Source: Gluconacetobacter dulcium (lineage in GTDB: Bacteria; Pseudomonadota; Alphaproteobacteria; Acetobacterales; Acetobacteraceae). From it: a stretch of DNA of 64,000 nucleotides. The stretch covers positions 1 through 64,000 of the forward strand of contig NZ_JABEQN010000006.1 of NCBI RefSeq assembly GCF_014174165.1. Reading direction: 5' to 3'. The notes under the pieces are model-generated. The model was given only the letters and a program-made list of their open reading frames with translations, was not told the DNA's origin and searched no databases. Positions 30,911-41,723 of the stretch are shown one piece after another. Position 1 is the stretch's first letter, and the number at the start of each line of letters is the position of its first letter. A program made the translations under genes and the position numbers.

Positions 30911-32109
30911 GCCCGCCTCCCCCCACCCCGCGCCGCCCCATCGTCATCGCCGCCGGCGGCACCGGCGGCCATTTCATTCCCGCCGAGGCCCTGGCCCGCG
31001 CGCTGGCCGACCGTGGCCACCCGATCGCGCTGATGACCGACCGCCGCGCCGGCACCCGCGACCACGGCATCTTCGCGCAGGGGCAGCAATTCGTCCTGCC
31101 CGGCGCCGGCATCGCCGGCCACGGGCTGGCCCGCGCCGCCCGCGCCGCGCTGGCGCTGGCACAGGGCACGCTCCAGGCCCGCGCGATCCTGCGCCGGCTG
31201 AACGCGGCGGCGGTGGTCGGCTTCGGCGGCTACCCCTCGGTGCCGCCGCTGCTGGGCGCCCGCCTGCTCGGCCGCCACCGCCCGCTGATCGTCCTGCATG
31301 AGGGCAACGCCGTGCTGGGTCAGGCCAACGCCCAGCTCGCCCGCTTCGCCGACGGCATCGCCACCTCGTTCCCCCAGGTCGCCCGCCTGCCCAAGGATGC
31401 CAGGACGACCCTGACCGGCATGCCGGTGCGCGACGCCATCGCCGCCCTGCACGACCAGCCCTACACCCCGCCGAAGGCCGAAATCCGCCTGCTGGTCTGG
31501 GGCGGCTCCCTGGGCGCCCGCGTCTTCAGCGACGTGGTGCCGGACGCCATCTCCCGCCTGCCCGACGCCCTGCGCGCGCGCCTGCGCATCACCCAGCAGG
31601 CCCGCGCCGAGGATATCGAGCGCGTGCGCGCCGCCTACGCGGCCCTGGGCATCCCCGCCGAAATCTCCCCCTTCTTCGCCGACGTGCCCGCCCTGCTGAA
31701 GGCGGCGCACCTGGTCATCGGCCGCGCCGGCGGCTCCTCGGTGGCCGAACTGACCGATTCCGGCCGCCCCGCGATCCTGGTGCCCCTGCCCATCGCCGCC
31801 AGCGACGAACAGGGCGCCAACGCGGCATCCCTGGTCGCCGCCGGCGCCGCGTGGATGATCCGCCAGCCCGATTTCACCGCCCAGACTCTGGCCAGGCAAC
31901 TGGACTCCCTGCTGTCCGCCCCCACGATCCTGACGGACGCGGCAGCCGCCGCCCGATCCCTGGGCCGGCCCGATGCCGCACGCCGTCTGGCCGATCTGGT
32001 CGAAGGACTCTTGCATCCCCGCCCCGACCCCGCCTATCCGACAGCCGCCCACCCTGCCGCCCACCCTGCCGCGACACCGACAGCCGCCAAGACGGAGACC
32101 ACCTCATGA
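30907..32109 (+). CDS. murG: UDP-GlcNAc:lipid I GlcNAc transferase
   Basis: 400 residues; GT28 fold. [60 protein letters not shown] and the sugar-nucleotide site [24 protein letters not shown] are diagnostic. It makes lipid II on the cytoplasmic face. A Pro/Ala-rich tail of about 30 residues extends past the family end. Confidence 0.96.
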   Translation: MSPPPPTPRRPIVIAAGGTGGHFIPAEALARALADRGHPIALMTDRRAGTRDHGIFAQGQQFVLPGAGIAGHGLARAARAALALAQGTLQARAILRRLNAAAVVGFGGYPSVPPLLGARLLGRHRPLIVLHEGNAVLGQANAQLARFADGIATSFPQVARLPKDARTTLTGMPVRDAIAALHDQPYTPPKAEIRLLVWGGSLGARVFSDVVPDAISRLPDALRARLRITQQARAEDIERVRAAYAALGIPAEISPFFADVPALLKAAHLVIGRAGGSSVAELTDSGRPAILVPLPIAASDEQGANAASLVAAGAAWMIRQPDFTAQTLARQLDSLLSAPTILTDAAAAARSLGRPDAARRLADLVEGLLHPRPDPAYPTAAHPAAHPAATPTAAKTETTS

Positions 32110-33545
32110 GAGCCCTGCCCCTTTCCATCGGCACCATTCATTTCGTCGGGATCGGCGGCATCGGCATGTCCGGCATCGCCGAGGTGCTGCACATGCTGGG
32201 CTACGCGGTGCAGGGGTCGGACATCGCCGAGGGTGCCAACGTGCTGCGCCTGCGCGCGGCCGGCATCCCCGTCGCCATCGGCCATGACGCCGCCAATCTG
32301 GGTCAGGCGCAGGTCGTCGTCACCTCCACCGCCGTCAAGCGCGACAATCCCGAGGTCGTGGCCGCCCGCGCCCGCCTGATCCCCGTCGTGCGCCGGGCGG
32401 AAATGCTGGCCGAACTGATGCGCCTGCGCTGGTCGGTCGCGGTCGGCGGCACCCATGGCAAGACCACGACCACCAGCCTCGTCGCGGCGGTACTGGAAGC
32501 CGCGAAGCTCGACCCCACCGTCATCAATGGCGGCATCATCGAGGCGTACGGCACCAACACCCGCATGGGCTCGGGCGACTGGATGGTGGTCGAGGCCGAC
32601 GAAAGCGACGGCTCGTTCCTGCGCCTGCCCTCGGTCATCACCGTGGTCACCAACATGGACCCGGAACATCTCGACCATTGGGGCACGGCGGAAGCCATGC
32701 AGGCGGCCTACGACCAGTTCGTGTCGAACATCCCCTTCTACGGTTTCGCGGTCCTGTGCATCGACCACCCGGCGGTGCAGCAGATGATCCCCCGCCTGTC
32801 CGACCACCGCATCGTCACCTACGGCTTCTCGCCGCAGGCCGACATCCGGGCCGAGAAGGTGATCACCGACAAGCTGGGCGCGACGTTCGAGGTCGTGGTC
32901 ACCAACCGCAACCGCAACCGCACCCGCCGCGCGGGGCCGTTCCGCCTGCCCATGCTGGGCCACCACAACGTGCAGAACGCGCTGGCCGCCATCGCCGTGG
33001 CGGTCGAGATGGATATCGACGACGCCACCATCCGTTCCGCCTTCGCCGGCTTTCGGGGCGTCAAGCGCCGCTTCACCCGCACGGGGGAGACCGGCGGCAT
33101 CACGGTCATCGACGATTACGGCCACCACCCGGTGGAAATCGCCGCCGTGCTCAAGGCCGCCCGCCAGGCCGGCGCGCGCGACGTCATCGCCATCGTGCAG
33201 CCCCACCGCTATTCGCGCCTGCAAACCCTGTTCGGCGAATTCTGCACCTGCATGAACGACGCCGGCACCGTCATCGTGGCCGATGTCTACGCGGCCGGCG
33301 AAGCCCCGATTGACGGCATCAACCGCGACACGCTGGTCGACGGCCTGCGCGAGCGCGGCCACCGTTCGGTGGTGCCGCTGCCCGACCCGGAACATCTGGC
33401 GGAAATGGTCCACGCCATCGCCAAACCGGGCGATTTCGTCGTCTGCCTCGGCGCGGGCAGCATCACCAACTGGGCGCAGGCCCTCCCCGCCCAGCTCGCC
33501 GCCCTGCAAAACCCCAATGCCCGCAAGGGAGACTGCGCGGCATGA
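32106..33545 (+). CDS. murC: UDP-MurNAc:L-alanine ligase
   Basis: 479 residues. [21 protein letters not shown] begins the N-terminal fold, [12 protein letters not shown] (Lys near 119) is the ATP site, and [13 protein letters not shown] and [16 protein letters not shown] follow. It adds the first residue of the stem peptide. Overlaps murG and murB by 4 bases. Confidence 0.97.
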   Translation: MRALPLSIGTIHFVGIGGIGMSGIAEVLHMLGYAVQGSDIAEGANVLRLRAAGIPVAIGHDAANLGQAQVVVTSTAVKRDNPEVVAARARLIPVVRRAEMLAELMRLRWSVAVGGTHGKTTTTSLVAAVLEAAKLDPTVINGGIIEAYGTNTRMGSGDWMVVEADESDGSFLRLPSVITVVTNMDPEHLDHWGTAEAMQAAYDQFVSNIPFYGFAVLCIDHPAVQQMIPRLSDHRIVTYGFSPQADIRAEKVITDKLGATFEVVVTNRNRNRTRRAGPFRLPMLGHHNVQNALAAIAVAVEMDIDDATIRSAFAGFRGVKRRFTRTGETGGITVIDDYGHHPVEIAAVLKAARQAGARDVIAIVQPHRYSRLQTLFGEFCTCMNDAGTVIVADVYAAGEAPIDGINRDTLVDGLRERGHRSVVPLPDPEHLAEMVHAIAKPGDFVVCLGAGSITNWAQALPAQLAALQNPNARKGDCAA

Positions 33546-34519
33546 CCACACCGGCCACCACCACGGAACAGAGCTGGACCGACAGCGTGCGCGCCAGCCT
33601 CGCCGGCCTGCGCGGCCGGCTGAGCGCGGACGCGCCGCTTGGCCCGCGCACCTGGTTCCGCGTCGGCGGCCCAGCGGACCTGCTGCTGCAACCGGCCGAC
33701 GCCGAAGACCTGGCCCACGCGCTGCGCCTCCTGCCGCCGGACCTGCCGGTCACGATCCTGGGCGCCTGCTCCAACGTCATCGTGCGCGACGGCGGCATCG
33801 ACGGGCTGGTCATCCGCCTCGGCGGCGGCTTCGCCGACATCACGGTCGAGCCCGACGGGCTGATCGCCGGCGCCGCGTCCCTGGACATGGTGGTGGCCGA
33901 ACACGCGGCCGGCGCCGGCCTCAAGGGGCTGGAATTCCTCGCCGGCATCCCCGGCTCCATCGGCGGCGCGGTGGCGATGAATGCCGGCGCCTACGGCTCG
34001 GACATCGCCACCGTTCTCGACTGGGCGGACATCGTCACCCGCGACGGCAGCACCGCCCGCCTGTCCGGCCCGGCGCTGGGCTTCGGCTACCGCCGCTCGC
34101 GCCTGCCGGCCGGCGCCGTCGTCACCCGCGCCCGCCTGCGCGCCATCCCGGCCGACCCGACGGAAATCCGCCAGGCCATCGCCACCATCCGCCAGTCGCG
34201 CGAAGAGTCGCAGCCCACACGGGCGCGCACCGGCGGCTCCACCTTCCGCAACCCCGAGCACGGCAAGGCGTGGGAACTGATCGACGCCGCCGGCTGCCGG
34301 GGCCTCGCCCTGCACGACGCGCAGATCAGCGAAAAACACTGCAATTTCATGCTCAACACCGGCCACGCCACCGCCGCCGACCTCGAAGAACTGGGCGAGA
34401 CGGTCCGCGCGCGGGTGCAGGCCCGCACCGGCATCCTGCTGGAATGGGAAATCAAGCGCATCGGCCGCGCCACCCCACCCGCCGACGCCGCCTCGCCCGA
34501 CACGGGAGACACACCATGA
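33542..34519 (+). CDS. murB: UDP-N-acetylenolpyruvoylglucosamine reductase
   Basis: 325 residues; FAD enzyme reducing enolpyruvyl-GlcNAc to UDP-MurNAc. The FAD site is [16 protein letters not shown] and [38 protein letters not shown] follows, and the proton-donor serine is in [11 protein letters not shown]. Type I by the presence of the C-terminal domain ([11 protein letters not shown]). Confidence 0.96.
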   Translation: MTTPATTTEQSWTDSVRASLAGLRGRLSADAPLGPRTWFRVGGPADLLLQPADAEDLAHALRLLPPDLPVTILGACSNVIVRDGGIDGLVIRLGGGFADITVEPDGLIAGAASLDMVVAEHAAGAGLKGLEFLAGIPGSIGGAVAMNAGAYGSDIATVLDWADIVTRDGSTARLSGPALGFGYRRSRLPAGAVVTRARLRAIPADPTEIRQAIATIRQSREESQPTRARTGGSTFRNPEHGKAWELIDAAGCRGLALHDAQISEKHCNFMLNTGHATAADLEELGETVRARVQARTGILLEWEIKRIGRATPPADAASPDTGDTP

Positions 34520-35472
34520 CCACCCGCACCCCGGCCCGGCGCGTCACCGTCCTGATGGGCGGCATCTCCGCCGAACGCACGGTCAGCCTCTCCAGCGGCG
34601 CCGGCATCAGCGCCGCATTGCGCGAGGAAGGGTACGAGGTCCGCGTGCTCGACGCCGGCCCCGACCTGGGCGCGATCGTGGCCGACCTCACCACCCACCG
34701 GCCGGACGTGGTGTTCAACGCCCTGCACGGCCGCCTGGGCGAAGACGGCGCGATCCAGGGCGTGCTGGACTGGATGGACATCCCCTACACCCATTCCGGC
34801 ATCCGCGCCTCGGCCACGGCGATGGACAAGGCCGCCGCCCGCGCGGTCTTCCTCGCCGCCGGCCTGCCGGTCGCCGAAGGCACGGTGATCGACATCGCCG
34901 CTTTCCCCGCCGCCGATCCCCTGCCCACGCCCTACGTCATCAAGCCGCTGAACGAGGGCTCGTCCGTGGGGGTCGAGATCGTACGCACCGGCTCCAACCG
35001 CCGCGCCGCCATCGCCGCCGCCTGGACCCACGGCCCGCACGCCCTGGTCGAGGAATTCATCCCCGGCCGCGAACTGACGGTCGGCGTCATGGGCGACCGC
35101 GCCCTGACGGTCACCGACATCACCCCCAACCCCGCCACGGGGCATGAATTCTACGACTACGCCGCCAAATACCAGACCGGCGGATCGCAGCACGTCCTGC
35201 CCGCGCGCATTCACCCCGACGCCTTCGCCCAGGCGCTGGACCTCGCCGCCGCCGCCCACCGCGCGCTCGGCTGCACCGGCGCCACCCGCACCGATTTCCG
35301 CTACGACGACACGCAATGCGGCGACGGCCCCGGCCGCCTCGTGATCCTGGAGGTCAACACCCAGCCCGGCATGACGCCCACCTCCCTGCTGCCCGAACAG
35401 GCCCAGACGCAGGGAATCGGCTACGGCGCGCTCTGCCGCTGGATGGTCGAGCACGCCACATGCCGCACATGA
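34516..35472 (+). CDS. ddl: D-alanine-D-alanine ligase
   Basis: 318 residues; ATP-grasp enzyme. VTVLMGGISAERTVSLSSG, NALHGRLGEDGAIQGVLDWMDIPYTHSG, VIKPLNEGSSVGVEIV, VEEFIPGRELTVGVMG and ILEVNTQPGMTPTSLLPEQA are in family order. It makes the D-Ala-D-Ala used by MurF. 50 bases separate it from ftsQ, the first real gap in the dcw run. Confidence 0.96.
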   Translation: MTTRTPARRVTVLMGGISAERTVSLSSGAGISAALREEGYEVRVLDAGPDLGAIVADLTTHRPDVVFNALHGRLGEDGAIQGVLDWMDIPYTHSGIRASATAMDKAAARAVFLAAGLPVAEGTVIDIAAFPAADPLPTPYVIKPLNEGSSVGVEIVRTGSNRRAAIAAAWTHGPHALVEEFIPGRELTVGVMGDRALTVTDITPNPATGHEFYDYAAKYQTGGSQHVLPARIHPDAFAQALDLAAAAHRALGCTGATRTDFRYDDTQCGDGPGRLVILEVNTQPGMTPTSLLPEQAQTQGIGYGALCRWMVEHATCRT

Positions 35473-35522
35473 CCGCGCGGCCGGGCGGCTGACCCTCCCA
35501 TGACCCGCCCCACGCCCCCTCG

Positions 35523-36674
35523 ATGAGACGGACAGGAGAAAACCGCGACGATCGCCCTTCACGGCTGTCGATCTTCCTGCGGCGGCAGCGGCGCATGGTG
35601 CGCCCGCTCGGACTGGCGATCGTCCTGCTCGCCGTCGCGGCCGGCGGCGCGGTGGTGGTGCACGACATGAAGTCCGAGGAACGGTTCGCCCCGATCCGCG
35701 CCCGGCTGGTCAGCATGCTGCCGCTGCGCATCACCGATATCCAGATCAGCGGCCGCGTCCTCACCAACGAGGATTCTCTGCGCGAGGCCCTGGGCGTGCG
35801 CGTGGGCGATCCGGTCCTCGGCTTCTCGGTCGAGGGCGCACGCGAGCGAATCGACGCCCTGCCCTTCGTCGATCACTCGGTGGTCGAACGCCACCTGCCC
35901 GGCACCATCGTCGTACGCCTGACCGAACGCAGCCCCTTCGCGGTGTGGCAGAACCAGGGCCGCTTCATGCTGATCGACCGCGCCGGCAACCCGGTGCGCG
36001 ACCAGGGCATGACGGGCAAGGACGCGCAGGCATTCATGCAATTGCCGCTGGTGGTCGGGCTGGGCGCCAACACCGCCGCCGCATCGCTGGTCGACGCGCT
36101 GGCAACCCAGCCCGTGGTGCGCGACCATGTGGCCGCCGCCGTCCGCGTCGGCCTGCGCCGGTGGAACCTGACGCTGCACGACGGCACCACCGTCCTGCTC
36201 CCCGAAGGCGAGGACCTCCCGGCCCTCAAACGGCTGGCCGAGCTCCAGGCCGCCATGAAGCTGCTCGACCGCCCGGTCATCAGCATCGACCTGCGCCTGC
36301 CCGACCGGATGGTGGTGGAACAGCCCCCCCCGCCCGCCCCCGAGAGCCAGCCCGCGGCAACCCCGCAATCCCCGGCCAATCCGGGCACGTCGAAACCGGC
36401 CGCCGCCCATGACGGCCAGCAGGGCACCGCGCCGCCAAGGCCCGCCCCCAAGGCACAGCCCAAGACCTCGCCCACGGCAGCGCCTACGGCAGCACCGGCC
36501 GATGAACGGGCCTCCACCCACCCGCCGGCCACCGGGTCACACGTCCGATCCCCGGTACCGCCGGCCGCCACCTCACCGTCCCCATCCGGGCTGGCCCAGC
36601 CCCGCAAGGCCCTGCCTCCCCCGGTCCCCAACCTGCCGCCGAATGACGAACCCGAAGCGAGGAGGCGCACATGA
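35523..36674 (+). CDS. ftsQ: division protein FtsQ
   Basis: 383 residues. Basic cytoplasmic head, one membrane helix (about 30-46), POTRA domain (ITDIQISGRVLTNEDSLREALGV), then the FtsQ beta domain (HLPGTIVVRLTERSPFAVWQNQGRFMLID). The last roughly 120 residues are Pro/Ala-rich low complexity, beyond the usual FtsQ length. It links early and late divisome parts. Confidence 0.92.
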   Translation: MRRTGENRDDRPSRLSIFLRRQRRMVRPLGLAIVLLAVAAGGAVVVHDMKSEERFAPIRARLVSMLPLRITDIQISGRVLTNEDSLREALGVRVGDPVLGFSVEGARERIDALPFVDHSVVERHLPGTIVVRLTERSPFAVWQNQGRFMLIDRAGNPVRDQGMTGKDAQAFMQLPLVVGLGANTAAASLVDALATQPVVRDHVAAAVRVGLRRWNLTLHDGTTVLLPEGEDLPALKRLAELQAAMKLLDRPVISIDLRLPDRMVVEQPPPPAPESQPAATPQSPANPGTSKPAAAHDGQQGTAPPRPAPKAQPKTSPTAAPTAAPADERASTHPPATGSHVRSPVPPAATSPSPSGLAQPRKALPPPVPNLPPNDEPEARRRT

Positions 36675-38062
36675 ACGATCTGGTCGTGGTCCCGCAGGGT
36701 ACCGAACCCGCCCCGCGCCCGGCGCGCCGCCGCCGTTCCCGCCGGCGCGAACAGGCCCTGGTGCCGCCCACCCACTCCGGCCGCAGCGTGGCCCTGCCGC
36801 CACCCGACGACCCCACGCCGCCGCGCGCCTGGCGGCAGGGCACGTTCGGGGTGCTGGATATCGGCTCGACCAAGATCATGTGCCTGATCGGGCGCGGCGA
36901 GGCCGACGGCTCGCTGCGCGTGCTGGGCCATGGCTGGCGCCGCTCGCACGGCGTGCGCAGCGGCGGCATCGTCAACCTGCACGAGGCCGAGGCCGCGATC
37001 CGCGCCGCCGTCGGCCAGGCCGAGGACGCCGCCGAGCGCCGGCTGGACCGCGTCTATGTCAACCTGTCCTGCGGCCACCCGGAAAGCCGGCTCTTCAATG
37101 TCCGCTGGCCGGTCGGCGGGCGCGAGATCACGGCGTCGGATGTCCGGCGCGTGGTCACCGAAGGCCAGATGCGGGCCATGTCCGAGGGCCGTTCGACCAT
37201 CCACACCATCCCGCTGGATTTCTCGGTGGACGAAACCGCCGGCGTCCCCGATCCGCGCGGCCATCTGTGCGACCAGCTCACCTCGCGGCTACACGTCATC
37301 GACGCCTCGACCACCGCCCTGCGCAATCTGGAAACCGTGCTTTCACGGGCCGAACTCAAGATCGAGGAACTGGTCTCCGCCCCCCTCGCCTCGGGCCTGG
37401 CGGTGCTGGACGAAGACGAGCGCGAACTGGGCGTCACCGTGGTCGACATGGGCGGCGGCACCACCTCGATCGGCATTTTCGGCGAGGGCCACCTGCTGCA
37501 CACCGCCTGCCTGCCGGTCGGCGGCATGCACGTCACGCGCGACATCGCCCATGTGCTGTCCACCTCGATCGACAGCGCGGAATGGCTGAAGACCATGTAT
37601 AGCTCGGCGGAACTCTCGGCCGACGACGACATGGATCTCCTGCCGGTGCAGCTCATCGGCGACAACGAACATCAATTCGTCACGATTTCCCGCTCCAAGG
37701 TGGTCTCCATCATCCGGCCACGAATCGAGGAAACGCTGGAGATGGTCCGCGACCGGCTGGAATCGGCGGGCGTCGGCCGCGCCACCGACGGGCGCGTGGT
37801 GCTCACGGGCGGCGCGTCGCTGCTCGACGGCGTGGGCAACATGGCCGCGCGCATCCTCAACCGCCAGGTGCGGCTAGGCCGACCGAACGGCATTCGCGGG
37901 CTGCCCGAGGACCCGGCGGCCTGGCCCTCCTTCGCAACGTCGGCCGGCCTGCTGGCCTGGGCGGCGGGCGGCGGCGGCGCACTGGGCGACATGGATTTTT
38001 CCGAGCCCCGGCCACGCGGTTTCGTTCGCCGCGTCGTGGAATTCATACGAGACAGGGTATAA
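36671..38062 (+). CDS. ftsA: cell-division actin homologue FtsA
   Basis: 463 residues. Actin-type ATPase motifs FGVLDIGSTKIMCLIG, GVTVVDMGGGTTSIGIF and VVLTGGASLLDGV are present, and the C-terminal amphipathic helix (GFVRRVVEFIRDRV) for membrane binding is intact. An Arg-rich N-terminal extension of about 55 residues precedes the fold. It anchors FtsZ. ftsZ follows after 80 bases. Confidence 0.96.
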   Translation: MNDLVVVPQGTEPAPRPARRRRSRRREQALVPPTHSGRSVALPPPDDPTPPRAWRQGTFGVLDIGSTKIMCLIGRGEADGSLRVLGHGWRRSHGVRSGGIVNLHEAEAAIRAAVGQAEDAAERRLDRVYVNLSCGHPESRLFNVRWPVGGREITASDVRRVVTEGQMRAMSEGRSTIHTIPLDFSVDETAGVPDPRGHLCDQLTSRLHVIDASTTALRNLETVLSRAELKIEELVSAPLASGLAVLDEDERELGVTVVDMGGGTTSIGIFGEGHLLHTACLPVGGMHVTRDIAHVLSTSIDSAEWLKTMYSSAELSADDDMDLLPVQLIGDNEHQFVTISRSKVVSIIRPRIEETLEMVRDRLESAGVGRATDGRVVLTGGASLLDGVGNMAARILNRQVRLGRPNGIRGLPEDPAAWPSFATSAGLLAWAAGGGGALGDMDFSEPRPRGFVRRVVEFIRDRV

Positions 38063-38142
38063 GAAGATGATTCAGAATATCCCCTGAAATGTTACACGCG
38101 AATCGGCATCGAGACACTAACGACTCGTCCTGGGAGACGTCC

Positions 38143-39600
38143 ATGACCCTGAATCTCAGCATTCCGCAGCAGAGCCACTCCGATTTCACGCCGCGGATTA
38201 CCGTGATCGGCGTCGGCGGCGGCGGGACCAACGCTGTCGACAACATGATCCATCTGCAACTCCAGGGGGTGGAATTCGTCGTCGCCAACACCGACGCGCA
38301 GCAATTGTCCCACAGCAAGGCCGATCGCCGCGTCCAGCTCGGCCCGCACCTCACCCAGGGCCTGGGCGCCGGCGCCAAGCCGGAAATCGGCCGCGCCGCC
38401 GCCGAGGAAGCCGCCGACGAACTGGCGCGCCATCTCGAAGGCGCGCACATGGTGTTCATCACCGCCGGGATGGGCGGCGGCACGGGCACGGGCGCGGCGC
38501 CGGTCATCGCGCGCATGGCGCGCGAGCGCGGCATCCTCACCGTGGGCGTCGTCACCAAGCCCTTCACCTTCGAAGGCGGTCGCCGCACCAAATCGGCCGA
38601 TGCCGGCATCGCCGAGCTTCAGCAATATGTCGATACGCTGATCGTCATTCCCAACCAGAACCTGTTCCGCCTCGCCACCGAGCGAACAAGCTGGAAGGAC
38701 GCGTTCAAGATGGCCGACAACGTCCTGTATATGGGCGTGCGCGGCGTCACCGACCTCATGATGGCCCCCGGCCTGGTCAATCTCGATTTCGCCGATATCC
38801 GCACCGTCATGGCCGAAATGGGCAAGGCGATGATGGGTACCGGCGAGGCCGAGGGCGACAACCGCGCCATTGCCGCCGCCGAGGACGCGATCTCCAACCC
38901 GCTGCTGGAAGACACCTCCATGGCCGGCGCGCGCGGCCTGCTGATCAACATCACCGGCGGCGACGACATGACGCTGTACGAGGTCGATCAGGCCGCCAAC
39001 CGCATCCGCGAGGAAGTGGCCGACGACGCGAACATCATCTTCGGCTCGGCGATCGACGAATCGCTCAACGGCCGCATCCGCGTCTCGGTCGTCGCCACGG
39101 GCATCGACAGCCCCCCGCCGCGCACGGCCGAGCCGCTGCCCGCCGAAGCCGCCCCCCCGCAGCCCGCCGAGGTCGCCGCCCCGGCCGCCGCCCAGCCCAC
39201 CGCCGCCGAAGCCCAGGCCCATGCCCAGGCCCACGCGCAATCCCAGGCCGAAGCCGCCGCCCGTCACCCGGCGCCGAATTTCATGAACACCCCGCCGGTC
39301 GCGGCGCCCTCGCCTCATTCGACGCCGCAGCAGACACTGCATCAGGGCGCTCGCCCGTCCCCGCGCTCGTCCCTGTTCTCCGAACAGCCCCGCGCGCCCG
39401 AGCCCCAGCCGGCGGCCCCGCGCGGCAGCCTGTTCAACATCGTCACCGGCGTCCTGCGCGGCGGGCGTCCCGCCTCGGCACCCGACGCCCAGCGCGCCGA
39501 ACCGGCCCTCCCGGAACAGGAACCCGCCGCCACGGTCCGCCCGGCCACGGGCGAGGAAGTCGGGCTGGATATTCCCGCCTTCCTACGCCGCCAACCCTGA
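38143..39600 (+). CDS. ftsZ: cell-division tubulin homologue FtsZ
   Basis: 485 residues. [17 protein letters not shown] and the tubulin signature [10 protein letters not shown] bind [23 protein letters not shown] is the T7 synergy loop. A Pro/Ala/Gln-rich linker (about 330-470) is followed by the C-terminal peptide [11 protein letters not shown], which binds FtsA. ATG 38143 is preferred over 38089: the extra 18 residues are not family-like and GGGAG lies upstream. The stop codon opens repeat locus C. Confidence 0.97.
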   Translation: MTLNLSIPQQSHSDFTPRITVIGVGGGGTNAVDNMIHLQLQGVEFVVANTDAQQLSHSKADRRVQLGPHLTQGLGAGAKPEIGRAAAEEAADELARHLEGAHMVFITAGMGGGTGTGAAPVIARMARERGILTVGVVTKPFTFEGGRRTKSADAGIAELQQYVDTLIVIPNQNLFRLATERTSWKDAFKMADNVLYMGVRGVTDLMMAPGLVNLDFADIRTVMAEMGKAMMGTGEAEGDNRAIAAAEDAISNPLLEDTSMAGARGLLINITGGDDMTLYEVDQAANRIREEVADDANIIFGSAIDESLNGRIRVSVVATGIDSPPPRTAEPLPAEAAPPQPAEVAAPAAAQPTAAEAQAHAQAHAQSQAEAAARHPAPNFMNTPPVAAPSPHSTPQQTLHQGARPSPRSSLFSEQPRAPEPQPAAPRGSLFNIVTGVLRGGRPASAPDAQRAEPALPEQEPAATVRPATGEEVGLDIPAFLRRQP

Positions 39601-40300
39601 CCATGGCCGTAAATGCGCGCTGGTGGCGATCCGACGCGCATTTTCTGCGCTTCGCTGCTCACGGCCATCAAGGCCGCTGCGCTGCGATGCTCGAAAATAC
39701 ACGCCGGCCGCGGCCCTGAAGGGCCGCTCTCGCTCACCAGCCCACATTTCCGGCCATGGTCCTCTCCGGACCCGCCCTCTCCGCGCGTCGCTGCCCACAG
39801 CCATCAAGGCCACTCCGCCGCGATGCCCGAAAACACACGCCGGGCACGACCCTCACGGACAACGCCCGCTCAACAGCCCACATTTCCCGCCATGGTCCCC
39901 TCCGGACCCGCCCTCTCCGCGCGGCGCTGCCCACGGCCATCAAGGCCGCTCCGCGACGACGCCCGAAAATACACGCAGGGCACCACCCTCACGGACAACG
40001 CCCGCTCACCAGCCCACATTTCCGGCCACGGTCCCCTCCGGACCCGCCCTCTCCGCGCGGCGCTGCCCACGGCCATCAAAGCCGCTCCGCCGCGATGCCC
40101 GAAAACACACGCCGGCCGCATCCCTGAAGGGCCGCTCTCGCTCACCAGCCCACATTTCCGGCCACGGTCCCCTCCGGACCCGCCCTCTCCGCGCGGCGCT
40201 GCCCACGGCCATCAAAGCCGCTCCACCGCGATGCCCGAAAATACACGCCGGCCGCATCCCTGAAGGGCCGCTCTCGCTCACCAGCCCACATTTCCGGCCA
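39598..40300 (+). repeat. 3'-end repeat family, locus C (after ftsZ), five tandem copies
   Basis: From the ftsZ stop onward. GCCATCAA occurs at 39664, 39800, 39936, 40072 and 40208: exactly 136 bp each time. The left arm GACCATGGCCGTAAATG is met in reverse after each unit by CATTTCC(G/C)GCCA(T/C)GGTC or a close variant. The first unit keeps the full core (GGCGATCCGACGCGCA) and an 8-bp hairpin AAATGCGC/GCGCATTT running into Ts. Units 2-5 have degenerate left halves. The core has the same direction as ftsZ. Confidence 0.9.
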
Positions 40301-40312
40301 GGCATCCCCCAT

Positions 40313-40547
40313 CCAGGCCCAAACTTCCGAACCGGCCGGCAATAACTCAAATCCCCCTTCCCGGTTCCCACCACGTCAATTTTGTGACTTTATTTTTTCT
40401 TTTTGTTTCAGCTCGTTAAGCCGTAATAGTCGGCAATAAACAGTGACTCGCACTCCCGCTTTCCTACGATTACAGATCATGCTGTTCATGCTGTCGGTTC
40501 TGTAACAGCCAGGCCAGAAGCAGCGGGAATAACGGCAGGGGACTGGA
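40313..40547 (+). other. lpxC upstream region
   Basis: No gene seen. T-rich run TTTTGTGACTTTATTTTTTC (around 40380-40400) then ordinary sequence with AGGGGA six bases before the lpxC start. The lpxC promoter must be here, since the repeats separate it from ftsZ. Confidence 0.4.
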
Positions 40548-41528
40548 ATGGACGGAATGCTGATGATGTCGGAACAGGAATCGTCACCGATGGGCGAAAC
40601 CGTTTCCGCACGTCCCCTCCCCACCCGCTCCGCCCGCCAGCACACGCTCCGCCAGAGCATTTCCTGCGTCGGCATCGGCCTGCATACTGGCCTGCGGATC
40701 AGGCTGGCCCTCCACCCGGCGGCCGAAAACAGCGGAATCCTCTTCCGCCGCGTCGATCTCGACGGCCGCACCATTCCCGGCCGCTTCGATCATGTCATCG
40801 ACACGCGACTGTCCACCGTCATCGGCGATCCGGCGAACCCCGCCCTGCGCGTCGCCACCATCGAGCACCTGATGGCCGCGTTGTCGGCCACCGGCATCGA
40901 CAATGTGCTGATCGACGTTGACGGGCCGGAACTGCCGGTGCTCGACGGTTCGGCGGCCGATTTCGTCTTCCTGCTCGATTGCGCCGGGCTGGCCGAGCAG
41001 GCCGCCCCCCGCGCGGCGATCGACGTGCTGCGCCCCGTCCGCGTCACCGACGGCGACGCGTTCGCCGAGTTGCGGCCCGCGCGCGAACCCGGACTGGCGC
41101 TGGCCATGTCCATCGCCTTCCCCGCCGCCGCCATCGGCGAACAGAGCTTCACCGCCCGGCTCGACCGCCGGAGCTTCCGCGACGAGATCGCGAATTGCCG
41201 CACGTTCACCCTGCGGCAGGAAATCGAGGCCCTGCACGCGGCCGGCCTGGCGCGCGGCGGCTCGCTGGACAATGCCGTCGTCGTCGATGGCGCCGCGATC
41301 CTCAACCCCTCCGGCCTGCGCCGCCCCGACGAGTTCGTGCGCCACAAGATGGTCGATGCGGTCGGAGACCTCTATCTGGCCGGCGCCACCCTCAACGGCG
41401 TCTTCACCGGGCACAAATCCGGCCACGCGCTGAACAACCGGCTGCTCCGGACCCTGTTCGCCGAGGCCGGCAACTGGCGGTTTCAGACGCGCACGCTCCG
41501 TCCCCAGCCCCTCCGCGCCGCGGCCTGA
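40548..41528 (+). CDS. lpxC: UDP-3-O-acyl-N-acetylglucosamine deacetylase
   Basis: 326 residues; the committed zinc-dependent step of lipid A synthesis. SISCVGIGLHTGLRIRLAL at the start, TIEHLMAALSATGIDN (zinc His107), and RHKMVDAVGDLYLAG (zinc His266 and Asp270), with GHKSGHALNNRLL at the end. It lies after ftsZ, as in many proteobacteria. A repeat-family member follows its stop. Confidence 0.96.
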   Translation: MDGMLMMSEQESSPMGETVSARPLPTRSARQHTLRQSISCVGIGLHTGLRIRLALHPAAENSGILFRRVDLDGRTIPGRFDHVIDTRLSTVIGDPANPALRVATIEHLMAALSATGIDNVLIDVDGPELPVLDGSAADFVFLLDCAGLAEQAAPRAAIDVLRPVRVTDGDAFAELRPAREPGLALAMSIAFPAAAIGEQSFTARLDRRSFRDEIANCRTFTLRQEIEALHAAGLARGGSLDNAVVVDGAAILNPSGLRRPDEFVRHKMVDAVGDLYLAGATLNGVFTGHKSGHALNNRLLRTLFAEAGNWRFQTRTLRPQPLRAAA

Positions 41529-41547
41529 TCCCCCACCCCTGCCGGAC

Positions 41548-41612
41548 AACGCGCGCCGGCGGCGATTCGGCGCGCGTTTTCCATGCCTTCGCGCATGCGG
41601 CCATCACGGTCG
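41548..41612 (+). repeat. 3'-end repeat family, locus D (after lpxC), with terminator-type hairpin
   Basis: Twenty bases after the lpxC stop: AACGCGCGCC (41548-41557), loop GGCGGCGATTC, GGCGCGCGTT (41569-41578), then TT. This is a perfect 10-bp stem with a T tail, likely a terminator. The loop and following ATGCGGCCATCACGG align with the core of loci A-C. The outer inverted arms are not evident here. Confidence 0.7.
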
Positions 41613-41723
41613 CGGCCTCCCCTCAATCGACCAAATTCAGCCCGGATCGCATTGAAAACGCCGCCGTGGCCTTCACCCCGGCCCGCCGCATGATATAAGG
41701 CAGACCGAACTGGAAGAGCCGGC

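Noticed and set aside
39598-40300. 136-bp tandem units as a CRISPR array
   Set aside because: Units are contiguous and similar throughout, with no unique spacers, and there are no cas genes nearby.
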